Origin: Dolomedes plantarius
Lineage: Eukaryota > Arthropoda > Arachnida > Araneae > Dolomedidae
DNA: 64,000 nt
Direction: 5' to 3'
Assembly: GCA_907164885.2 (NCBI GenBank)
Contig: OU015491.1
Coordinates: forward strand, 114,775,580 to 114,839,579
Part shown: positions 52,352 through 63,153 of the stretch, in pieces
How the letters are laid out: the number at the start of each line of letters is the position of its first letter
Numbering within the stretch: position 1 is the first letter of the stretch
Notes under the pieces: model-generated
The model's database searches: none
What the model was told of the DNA's origin: nothing
What the model saw: only the letters and a program-made list of their open reading frames with translations
Program-made: the position numbers and the translations under genes

Positions 52352-53331
52352 CAAGGTGCGCCCATAAAGTAACCGGACAAATTAAAAGATCAAACAATAA
52401 AATAAAAAAGTTGAAAGAATAATCACCTGGCTAGAAAGAGTGATATCTCAACTCTTGTTAAAGCCAGTTTAAACTGGTTATTTAGTCATTTGCATATCAA
52501 AACGCCGTAGTAATTTTCATTTACAGAGAAGTCATTGTACAAAAAAATTTGCTTCGGAATGGAACAACATTGTATCATTAAATTTTGTTCCAAATTAGGT
52601 AAATCTGCTACCGAAACTTTAAAGAGGCTTCGAACAGTATATAGTGATGCATCGTTATCTAGAACACAAGTCCATGAGTGGTACAACCGCTTTAAATGTT
52701 GGTGGGAAAGCATTGAAGATGAACCAAAAAAGGACGGCCTTAAACTTCAAAGGATGAGGAAAATGTGGAGAAAATTCGTTCTTAAAATCAAAGACTAAGG
52801 TGATGCTGATTGCATTGTTTGGTTACAAAGGATTTATTCACTACGAATTTGTTCCTGAAAATCAAACAATTAATCACTATTTTTACAAGAAGGGGCTTTT
52901 TCGATTAAGAAACGGGATAAGGAGAGTTAGGAAGGAACTGTTTGATTCTCGGCAATGTTTTCTTTTACACGATAATGATAGTCCCCGTACAGCAAATTCT
53001 GTACAACAATATCTTGCTAGGCACTCAATTACAGTGATAAATCACACACCATATTCTCCCGACTTATCGCCAGCTGATTTTTTCCTTTTTCCGAAGTTGA
53101 AGATGACGATGAAAGGACAGAGAAGATTTGAAAACGTCTCGGAAATATTACGCGTATTTTGCGAACGGTTAGTTCCAACGCCTATAAAACAGTGTTTCGA
53201 TGACTTGGAGAAACGTTGGAAAAATGTATAGACTCCTTTCGTGATTATTTTGAAGGAGTTAAATTTATTTGAAGGTGAGTAATATTTTTCTTATTTATAA
53301 AAAAATGTCCGGTTACTTTATGGGCGCACCT

Positions 53332-53333
<2 letters not shown>
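52352..53333 (+). mobile_element. mariner element inserted in a (TA)n array
   Basis: Perfect terminal inverted repeats of 27-29 bp begin CAAGGTGCGCCCATAAAGTA. TA flanks both sides (52350-52351 and 53334-53335), and (TA)n continues beyond each end, so the element landed inside the array. At 982 bp it is shorter than a full mariner (about 1.3 kb) because the middle of the transposase gene is deleted. The identical ends suggest a relatively young insertion of a non-autonomous copy. Confidence 0.92.
52559..53231 (+). pseudogene. mariner transposase, internal deletion and frameshift
   Basis: The N-terminal part from ATG 52559 holds the helix-turn-helix region (IKFCSKLGKSATETLKRL, then VHEWYNRFK) and stops at about 52798. 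The C-terminal part in another frame (52800-53231) holds the second catalytic Asp in FLLHDNDSPRTA and the third in SPDLSPADFFLFPKLK. There are 34 residues between those two Asp, the D34D signature of true mariners. The segment with the first catalytic Asp is deleted at the junction (about 52740-52810). Normal length is about 345 residues, and roughly 220 remain in two frames. It cannot encode an active transposase. Confidence 0.88.
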
Positions 53334-53334
<1 letters not shown>

Positions 53335-53393
<59 letters not shown>

Positions 53394-53394
53394 A
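53335..53394. repeat. (TA)n microsatellite, right of mariner
   Basis: Continuation of the array that the mariner split. Confidence 0.9.
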
Positions 53395-54600
53395 GGAATA
53401 TACGGAGAGGGGGGGAGATATTTACGACAGGGGAAATTACTTCATTAAACATCTTAAACTTGGATGTGCTGATTCTGCATTCTTTAGCTTTTTGGGTATA
53501 AAATTCAACATTTGCATATTTTCAAACAAAATTGCAAAATTCAACATTTGCAAACTTTAACATGTCACAAACGGATATAGCAGAAAATATCTGTGAAAGA
53601 TTCAACCAAATAAATTCTAGAGAATTATGATAGTGCATTTGCATTTTTTTTTTTTCATTTCGAATCGTTTCATTATTTCTATGAAGAAGATATTAGAATA
53701 AAACAAAATAGTACAAAGATAATTTCATAGTTCAAAATGTTCCCATAATGCCTTTCTGAACATAATGTTAAATATCTTTAACATATTTTATTAAAATGCT
53801 GACATTTGCGAAATGTTCACCATGACTTATCGGCACTTTGACTAATACTAAAAATCCATAAACAATTGAGACAGAAAATTTGAAGGAAGAAAAAAAACAT
53901 AACTTTGGCAGATTGCGGATCGCATCTCATGTATATTTTATTTCCTTGATCAATTGCATTCGTATTAAATTTACTCCATTTTGTACCCATCTTGGAGGTT
54001 TAGATTATTTTTCCTTCTCATGTCCTTACAAATTGCACCTTTGTATTTATATTAAGAGGATGTTAGAAATCAAAAGGAATTTAAACAGCATACATTCACT
54101 TTGTTTGCGCACATATCTTTCTTTCTAGAATTTCTCACTAATTTGTTTTTGACATCATTTTTCTATAAGGAACAAATGTGCGACTTCCAATTCGACTTCT
54201 TTTAACGTATTGTAGCTATATATCAATATCGATTTCCTCCGTAAACAAATTATTTATTATTTATTTGAAGATATGCTTTTAAAATTTATTTTAAAAAAAT
54301 ACCCTAACCATGAATTCTCTCGAAATTAGGCTCTTCCCCTTATGGTTATCTGCTTGCAAGATGACAACAGCGTTATTTAGAAATCCGTACGTGTTTTTAA
54401 TGGCATCTTCGAACAAAATAAAGTTTACTTAATATCGTCGGTTTGGATGTTAAATAAAATACGAGTTGATTCTACAGGAGGAAGAGGAAAGGGGGCTATA
54501 CTAAAGAACTAATATAAAGTGATCAGTGTGTCTGAGTTCTGCCTAAACTTTTACGCAACTTCTGAAATATCGTTCATTGAAAAGGGAATAAAAAAGAGTA
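53395..54600. other. no gene seen
   Basis: AT-rich sequence. The open frame at 53880-54128 has no recognisable domain. Confidence 0.5.
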
Positions 54601-54601
54601 A

Positions 54602-55327
54602 TCTATATATATAAAACAGTTTCGTAACAGACTGACTGACAGATAGCGCACAGACCAAACCTCTGGACTTAAAGGGCTGAAATTTTGCATGGCGATTCTT
54701 CTCATAGTGTAGGGTTGCACTGTGAAAGAATTTTGAAAAATTCTTTTTAAATTTCTTAAAATTGAATTTTTAAGCTGTTTTTGTACAATCCTTTAAAGTT
54801 TTCATTTACAATAATAATTTAAGGGTTTTAAAATTTATATCACGAGAAAGAGCATAAAAATGCCTTTAAAATGAAAACTTTTTCGAATCTTTACCTTCAT
54901 TTTCTGATTTTTGGTGAATTTTTAAAGATTAATTTTTAGAATTTAATTTATTAACTGCTGATTACGTGGTTTATTTTCTTTTTGTGATACTTTAAATTAA
55001 TTTTGCGTCACGTGCATAACAGCGAAATAAACTGACAAAAAAATATTAAAATACAGTAAAAGATAAAAGTTAACCACTATACTAATTGAGATGGAAGTTT
55101 TTTAAGAATTGAATTCAAATTAGTATGCTTTATGGATATTAAACATACAAATTAATTGCATATATTGACTGTTGTACTTAATTTGAATATTTTTATCTAC
55201 ATTATTTTGTCTATAAAAATACCCGTTACGATTTGTTTATAAATATTTCTTTTGGTATTAATTGCATACATTGAACGTTGTATTTAATTCGAATGTACCC
55301 CGTAGCGAAACACGGGTATTCAGCTAG
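54602..55327 (+). mobile_element. non-autonomous Helitron-type element
   Basis: The element starts TCTATATATATAAAA and ends CTAG, inserted between A (54601) and T (55328), with no target duplication. A short hairpin (CCCGT..ACGGG, about 55299-55316) lies about 8 bp before the CTAG end. These are the standard Helitron signs: 5' TC, 3' hairpin plus CTRR, AT insertion. A 5' segment, GACTGACTGACAGATAGCGC..AGACCAAACCTC, is typical of related arthropod copies as I remember them. No Rep/helicase coding is present in its 726 bp. Confidence 0.82.
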
Positions 55328-55328
55328 T

Positions 55329-56599
55329 CACATATACTACATGTCTCTGACATTTTACGGAAATGTCAATCAAGTATTGAAAGTTTTTATGTAGAGTTTT
55401 ATATCATTAATACACTGGTCTGTAATACTTCCGGCCATGTGGGGGGCGCTTAGAAACAACAACAACAACAATCATTAATACAAATACATCTCCCTAGGTG
55501 CAACATCAGAATTTACTTCTTTAGGTTATCATTATAAAAAGGATAAGAACTTTAATTTCATTACATTTTCCATTACTTGCAGTAACTTATTTTTGATAAA
55601 TTTCGTTTGACATATCTTTGGAGGAGAGGGTGTTACAACACTAACTCCTTTTACGATTGTATCACTGTATCCCGCCGAAGTTTTCTCAAGCCTGTAGCCA
55701 TCTTTATGGACAAAACCAATAAGTTTGTCCATATAGTAGAAACCTCGGTCAGATTTGGTGATTGCGTCAATTCAAAAATGCATTATACCAAAATTTGCTC
55801 TTGGGTTCTTACCGTAAAATTAATAAGCATACATTGTGTTCAGATTGCAAATATTTTCCTTTTTTAGGGAATAAACATGATAAACCTTCCTGACAAAATC
55901 TCGTATCTCCTCTAACAATTAGGATCTCAGGAAGTCAAATAATTAATGAATTTATTATTGGCAGTACCAGGAATGTTATGTAAAACCTGAGACATAGCGA
56001 TTTAATAAGTTCTATCTTCTCAGTTTAATAAAAAATAGTAAAAATGTGTTTTAAATCTTGATAATATAACGAGCATCATTATATTTGAATATGGAAATGG
56101 ATATCCGTATCCTACTTATTTTAAGTACCTTTGATCATTGAATTTCACTAGATAAACACAAATGGCCTACTACCATACACAAAGCGGCGTAGATGTATAA
56201 ATTCTGAACAGCAGACACAATTGGTATATTCTATCATTTGCCTTGTGGCTTGTGTTCATGAAAGGAACTCTATTACAATGAATCTACTACGAAAGCTTGT
56301 ACCAATTTCACTAATTTCTACATATTCACAGAACACTTGCAGAATAAGCGAATTGTCAAGGTTTATTACCTTGCGTTCAAATGTTTCAATTTATTTTCTT
56401 CATTCATTTACTTGCTCTTAAATTTTGAATTACGTACATACTTATATTAAGGAACATACATCTGATAATATCCTACTTAAATTGTATTTCTTGCTTCTCA
56501 ATGAAATCATTCGGTATATATGCTATTTGCAATTATAGATGAACACTGACGGTTTCCGACGCTAAAATTATTTATTGCAGTTAATTACAGATTTGGAAA
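55329..56599. other. no gene seen
   Basis: AT-rich sequence, with a small AACAACAACAACAA run near 55457. Confidence 0.5.
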
Positions 56600-57260
56600 G
56601 CCAGCGTTTATAAAATTTCAAATAACTCCTTCGGTAAAATTGCGAAGTTTATGATATTTCTGAAAATTTTTCTTTTGTCGGTAAAACAAATGCATCACTG
56701 CAATGTAGTTAAACATATGCTTCCGATTTGATAATGTGTGATACTTGTGGAACAATCATGCTGTAGATTATGTAGTATAGAATGATACTACATAATATAA
56801 TACTGATGATTAAAAATATACTATTATGTTTATTAAAAATTTTTCTCATGATGAACCTTTTTATGTACTGAAAATTTTTATTAATAAATGCATCCCCTCA
56901 ATTTTATTCATTTTCCTTAAGCTAATATTTTTGAAGCCTAAACTTTCAGTTTTATTATTATTGATTCTTGATAAATTCATACCGTATCTATACTATTTGT
57001 AAACATGTAGCTAAACATTCGTGGTAAAATACAAAAACTCTCACGGCAAAACTGACCAATTTTAAACAACATCTTTGAAATTTTCTTATGTCGGGAAAGC
57101 ATATTCTTTATTGCAAAACAGTCAAACATATAATTCTGATTTGGTCATATGTGATGCTTGCGTACAATGTGTTAAATAATTGCGAGCATACAGGTACATA
57201 TATTAATACAATCGTCTTCAAATTTATACCATATCTATCCTATGAACATTATGCTACAGA
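56600..57260. repeat. degenerate ~0.4-0.5-kb tandem duplication (left part)
   Basis: The segment around 56690-56755 (AAACATAT.. then TGATTTG/GATTTGATAATGTGTGAT) is repeated in diverged form about 413 bp later at 57100-57170. The segment at 56830-56960 reappears at 59371-59500, on the other side of the piggyBac insertion. A perfect 12-bp hairpin lies at 56767-56796. The piggyBac has split the second unit. Confidence 0.55.
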
Positions 57261-57264
57261 TTAA

Positions 57265-59306
57265 CACTAGAACCGCGGGACTTTCGATATACCTAGAACC
57301 GCGGAGCGGGTCATTTTGACCCTAGATTGTAAACTTTTAAAATATGCACAAGCGCTTAATTTATTTAACTAAAACATTTAATTTTTTAAATAATAATCAA
57401 TATTTCTCAGAATTTACATTAAATAATTTATATAAATCAAGAGAAATTAACTTGATCTTTACAAAATCGTATTATTTAAAATTTTATGTCCTGGAATATA
57501 ATAACATGTCTGTTTAACCAAATATGACATTAATTTTCTAATTTCAATGGAAAAACAGAGTATCTCTTTTCAATATGTTTAGACATTTCAAAAAATTAAA
57601 AATTAAAAATTTTATCAGTTACTAAAAATTTTATCAGTACTTAGTTTTACAGATTATAAAATCCAATTTACTGTATGCATTTTGTACAAAACTGAGTAAT
57701 CAGTTTTGTACATTTTCCACAGATGGGTGCTTTACATTTTGAACAGATATCTAGAGTTTTATTTTCACGTTTCGAAATGTGGCATCGGACTCGTTTACGC
57801 TTAATTTTTGGTTGTCCGTCATTTTCATTGGTTGCTTCACATGCTCTTTTTGCCACCTTTTTAAGTCGGAATTCTTCAACTAAGTCTTGGATGAATTGCC
57901 GTCTACTAATAGATTTTCCAGTTACAGCTTTATATAAAACCCAGGCATTGATTGCAGCAAGGTCCAAAATATTACAAAAAAACCTGCACTAGCCACCTAC
58001 GTGAAGCAGACTTGACTGTATATTTCCTTGCCATTTGTTCAATCACGTCCACACCTTATTTAGTTGCGTTGTAGAAAGCGATTGTATCAGGTAGTTTTTT
58101 GGGGTTATCTGCAATTTCTACGTTTGAATGGAGACTACTTAGCAACAAAACGTTTTTATCTTTTTTACCTTTGACCACAAGCTATACAGTTCAAGTCCTT
58201 TTGCGCAATATATACCACGTGCATATAAAAATTATATAAAATCATCTATTTCTTCTAATGTTATATTCCATTCTGCTTCCGGAATCTGCCGATGAGCTTC
58301 ATCTTCAGTACATTTCTTTAGCTGTTTCAATATCCATTCATCTATAAAATATCTCCAAGCACTTGAAGGACTAGTGTCGATAACATTGCGTTTAGCATGT
58401 GGTGTTGGGCCTCCCTACTTCTTTCAAAACATTACACTTTGATTTTCTTCCTCTATCGTTTGTTCCTATTTGAGCGACATTCCAAATTGTCCCATCTTTG
58501 CCATCTTCATTATTTACAACTTTGATTGTTATTGTCTATTTCTTTTTCAAATTTCTATGCATGTGTATATTTTTCTTGGAATGTTTGATTTTTATTTTTT
58601 ATAAGATAAATTATCATCAGTATTGCGATGAGAAGGACCAGGGATTGTTAGAGTATTGCCAGAGTCATCTTCACTTTAATTTTCTTTATCCGAATAAAAA
58701 TTTTATTCAATAGCAGGCAGGTATTCATCCTCACTACTCAAAATCGAATCTTGAGAAACCTTCTTTTTTTGAACCTTCCGAATCCTTTTCAGATAATTGT
58801 TTTAAATATTCTAAAGCTTCCTGAACAGCAAGATTACGGCGTCTTGACATAGTTTTTATACATATACTAATTACAGAAAAAAAACAACTTCAAAAAGTCT
58901 TCTAAATATTCGAGTAATTTTTCACTGCATTCGAACGTAGTTCGTGCTTCAAACCTAATATAATGACCTTGACTGAAAAATCTTCACTATCCCCCCTTCT
59001 GGTACAGTCCATTTAAGGAATTCTAGGGTGGGGTAGAAGTATTTTACAGTTACAGTTCGAGAAAATACATCTGTTTTTCGTCATTTGTGCAATAACAATT
59101 CTTACGGGTCAAATTGACCCGCTCCGCGGTTCTAGGTATAAGTGTTAATAATCGGAAAATTATTTATGTTACGAATTTTTAAATTTGGTAAATTGTTGTT
59201 CACCTTAAAATTCATAAAAGCAGTTTTTTTTTCAATCGATACTTTTCGCGTGGTGATAAATTAAACATCGTTTAGGGTCAAATTGACCCGCTCCGTGGTT
59301 CTAGTG
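57265..59306 (-). mobile_element. piggyBac element family 1, copy B, both ends present
   Basis: TTAA at 57261-57264 and 59307-59310 flanks inverted repeats CACTAGAACCGCGG (left) and CACTAGAACCACGG (right, reverse complement). A second nested pair of CCTAGAACCGCGG motifs lies just inside (about 57291-57303 and 59121-59135), each next to a GGGTCA..TGACCC palindrome. The transposase is on the minus strand and partly deleted. The 3' non-coding part is nearly identical to copy A at 11 kb. Confidence 0.9.
57664..58850 (-). pseudogene. piggyBac transposase (family 1, copy B), broken
   Basis: From ATG 58850: MSRRRNLAVQEALEYLKQLS and an acidic N-terminus with stops. Then comes the start of the DDE domain, SSAWRYFIDEWILKQLKKCT..EWNITLEEIDDFI (about 58250-58370). 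Next is a deletion that removes the first and second catalytic Asp regions, then the ITPKNY segment, a degenerate KWQGNIQSSLL block, and the C-terminal part from 57967 (AAINAWVLYKAVTGKSISRR). It ends in an intact Cys-rich domain, CSKCKAPICGKCTKLITQFC. Frameshifts and stops occur throughout. It keeps the ends that copy A lost and lacks the core that copy A kept. Confidence 0.85.
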
Positions 59307-59310
59307 TTAA

Positions 59311-59520
59311 GTAGTATAGGATAGTATTGGGAAGAATATTGCTAATGAAATGTATCCGAAAATGTTACTAAAAATTGTTCTCGTGATAAAAAAGTTTATT
59401 GTATTGGAAATGTATATTAAACGTTACCTCTATCTTTTAATTCATTTACAAAATACCAATCTTTTTAAAGCTTAAATTTTCAGCAAAGAAACATTAATTT
59501 TTTTTTATCTTTGCTTCTTT
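59311..59520. repeat. degenerate tandem duplication (right part)
   Basis: Diverged match to 56820-56960, including ACTAAAAATTGTTCTCGTGA against TTAAAAATTTTTCTCATGA and the AAGCTTAAATTTTCAG-type segment. It continues the duplicated unit after the piggyBac. Confidence 0.5.
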
Positions 59521-60404
<884 letters not shown>

Positions 60405-60616
60405 CTAAAACTCCCTTTCAGATACTACATGGCTACTTGTCCAGATTCAATGATGGTATCCTCAGGAAAGTTGCAGACGCAGACGCGGTAAAATGGGAAT
60501 ACCCGAAAGAGGTTCAAGAGATAACACGTAAAGAGATCGAAAAGAAGCAACAAAAAGTGAAGCAACTTTATGACAAGAAAAGGTGTCGAACTATGACATA
60601 CGAACCAGGCGAAATA

Positions 60617-61833
60617 CATTGAAGTGCCACTGAATTAGGGATACCTACCTAGTAACGAGTTGGGCCTCCTCTGGCCTTGATAAAGGCTGCCACACGACGA
60701 GGCATAGATTCAACAAGTTTCTGGAAACGTTCCACGGGAATGGCTTGCCAAATATTGGCTAAAGCTGTCCATAATTCAGTAAGGTTCTTTGGTGCTGTGT
60801 GATGGCATTTCACGCCTTGTTCCAAAACATCCCAAAGATGCTCAATAGGATTTAAGTCTGGGCTTCTAGGTGGCCAATTCATAACAGGGAAGTCAGAGGA
60901 ATGCTCATCCAACCAGGCAGTAGCCAACCGGGACTTGTGAGAGGTACAGTTGTCTTGCTGGAAAACTCCATTACCGTGCGGATAACAGAATAGCATAAAC
61001 GGATGGAGGTGATCACCCAGCAACTCTACGTACCGAATTGCATTGAGGGAGGTTGGTACACGCACCAAAGATCCCAAATTGTACCACGAAAAAACACCCC
61101 AGACCATGATTGAGCCACCATGCCCTTGTACAGTTCCAGCCAGTCATGCAGAATACATGGCTTCATGAGCCTGACACCATATTCTCAGCCTCCCGTCGGC
61201 GTTAAGTAGTCGGAATCGAGACTCATCACTCCATGCTACTCGTTTCCAGTCCTCTACACTCCAGTCTCTGTGCTCTCTTGCCCAGGCAAGACGTGCAGCC
61301 TGATGGCGAGTATAGAGCATTGGTACTCTCATAGGTCGACGGCTCCCGAAACCCATACGGTGAAGCGAGCGTTGTACAGTCCGTTTACTGACTGTACGAC
61401 TGGCACCGTCATTAAACTGGGTGGTAATTTGAGCTAATGTTTGGCTTCTCTGGCTACGTACAATACGCCTGAGCCGTCTCTCACCACGCACTGTCAAGGC
61501 TAATTGTCCTTTGCAGTTTGCCCGATCGCTAGTTTTTTCCACCATCCATACATTCTTGGTATACTCTTGACACTGTCGACCTTGAAAATCCTTGCTGTCT
61601 GATGATTTCGGAAATTGAATGGCCCATGCGTAGCGCAAATGCGATTTGTCCGCGATCGAAGGCGTCTAAATCAGGCAGTTTACCAATACTGGCAATTACA
61701 ACAACTAATTCAGAACAACCACAGTACGCGCTATATATCAGTTACCACAGCGCCCTCACTTGCGCATACATGATGCGCAGCGCTACACAATTTGCATAGG
61801 CTTTGCTATCCCTAATTCAGTGGCACTTCAGTG
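60617..61833 (-). mobile_element. Tc1-like DD36E transposon, nearly intact
   Basis: Terminal inverted repeats of about 26 bp with one mismatch (left CATTGAAGTGCCACTGAATT, right reverse complement CACTGAAGTGCCACTGAATT) are flanked by TA at 60615-60616 and 61834-61835. The transposase is on the minus strand. The length of 1217 bp is normal for Tc1-like elements. It inserted into the gypsy integrase region, so it is the younger of the two. Low terminal divergence and few coding lesions also suggest recent activity of its family. Confidence 0.93.
60649..61678 (-). pseudogene. Tc1-like DD36E transposase with three lesions
   Basis: The protein would be about 340 residues: paired-type helix-turn-helix domains (RMGHSISEIIRQQGFSRSTV, then RTVSKRTVQRSLHRMGFG) and the catalytic domain with first Asp in WSDESRF, second in VFQQDNCTSH and Glu in SPDLNPIEHLWD. 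There are 36 residues between second Asp and Glu, the DD36E spacing (known from the Incomer group of Tc1/mariner elements). Lesions: the expected start at 61676-61678 is CTG instead of ATG; a one-base shift lies in the A-run near 61540; a TGA at about 61144-61146 follows EAMYSA, after which the same frame continues with LAGTVQGHGGSIMVWGVFSW. All three catalytic residues are kept. Confidence 0.92.
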
Positions 61834-62364
61834 TAGTAGTTGTCAGATGTCCACCAAAACTCACAGGAGAACCCTACGAAGCCGCAGGCGAAATATAGAG
61901 AACCACTGATAATCACAGAAACACTGCTGAACGACACATACAGGGTTACTCAGCTGGGGGAAAAACAGAAGGGACAATTCTACACCAGCACAGTTCACGT
62001 CAGTCAACTCAAGCCATGGCCTTAACCTCAATATGAAGACGAACACAATAACGATTCAGACAACGAGGATCCGAGTGCAGATCCTCCCGAACTATCTTAA
62101 CTTAGACCAAGTCATCACCAGGTAACAACCTCCGAAGATCAGGTAAAGCAGTTTTAAGTTTTACCTAAGAACTCTTGAACTTTAAGAAGTACTAAATTAG
62201 GACGTTAACCAAAAGACAGACTTTGAATACCATATGTTATCTTGTTTCCTCGTACATTGTTTTATATCTAATTTTTAAGATGTATGTTTAAGTGTTTAAT
62301 GTTTAAGTTGTATTTTTTAGTAGTGTTTACGAATCGAGGTTAATTCTGAGTCAGGATGACAGAA

Positions 62365-62620
62365 TGTAATCAAATTTTTATGTCACCAGGGTCAATATTT
62401 CGCAGCATATTACAGACCTCAAAAAGAATGCAAGCGCATGTGCAATACGGTACTACAGGCAACGGTAGAGAGCGAGATGTGAAATGAATAGCATCGCACG
62501 TATACGGCGAGCCGCTAAAAATTTTCCAATAAAATCTTTTGTTATTGTTTGTTAAAGTAAAAGCTTATTATCTCCCACTCTCCAACGATAAGGAGTTAGT
62601 TCTGGAGGAAAGAGCTAACA
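62365..62620 (+). repeat. candidate 3' LTR of the gypsy remnant
   Basis: TG..CA ends and an internal AATAAAA, at the expected distance after the integrase stop. No partner LTR is present, so the boundaries are inferred. Confidence 0.4.
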
Positions 62621-63150
62621 ATATATATATGTGGGGGGGGGGGATTGAGTTAGAACTCCATCCTTTAGAAGTGAACTATTATACGTTAATCATTTTAAAT
62701 ATTTAATGAAACGAGACAATATTTACAGAACAGGACTAACACTTAAGAACATTTGGATGAAATAAAAACATCACACGAAAAGCATCAACAGAGCTATTCT
62801 GCTGAACATCGGAAACTTGCGGAACACATCCGCTCAGTGTTCTTTCTCAGTCAACAACGTTCGAGCATAAAGTCCTTCGTGCCGGAGTAGTGAGGAATGA
62901 TACTAGAAGTTACAGTTAAGTCCACTGGTGTTGCCAACGCAAACTCACACGGCCTTCCTGAAGTTCCAGACGTCCGCGGCTGGGTTGGAGTAAACAATAA
63001 GTCTGAAAAGATAAAGAAAAAGCAAGCAGAAAAAGGAAAAGAAATTCAAACAACCAAGCAATGTTCATCACATTGTTATGGGTGTTCAGTTTCTGCACCA
63101 CTGTTTCATTTTATCTGCTGCAGTTGACGTTATGGTTGGACCTTCGTGAT
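62621..63150. other. TA/G-run and possible LTR region of the minus-strand gypsy element
   Basis: There is a short (AT)n run, then 11 consecutive G (62633-62643). The stretch 62760-63130 is GC-richer and lies just 3' of the minus-strand gypsy pol fragment, where its 3' untranslated region and LTR would be. No ends can be fixed. Open frames here are not conserved-looking. Confidence 0.35.
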
Positions 63151-63153
63151 GTC

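Larger units (their letters stand above)
60410..62025 (+). pseudogene. gypsy integrase C-terminal region, split
   Basis: The integrase joins retroelement DNA to the genome. Visible are the region after the catalytic core ([20 protein letters not shown], then [15 protein letters not shown] and YEPGEI) up to 60616, then after the Tc1-like insertion VVV and later TKPQAKYREPLIITETLLND and the closing YTSTVHVSQLKPWP, stop near 62025. The YEPGEI..VVV strand and the KYREPLIITE..YRV..HVSQLKPW part are the usual small barrel domain. Reading is in phase across the insertion if it and one TA are ignored. A separate single-base shift occurs near 61875, just before TKPQAKYR. Confidence 0.85.

Noticed and set aside
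62633..62643. Run of 11 G as a polypurine tract or G-quadruplex
   Set aside because: A single uninterrupted G-run next to a TA run is more simply a homopolymer microsatellite, and its position does not match either gypsy element's expected polypurine tract convincingly.
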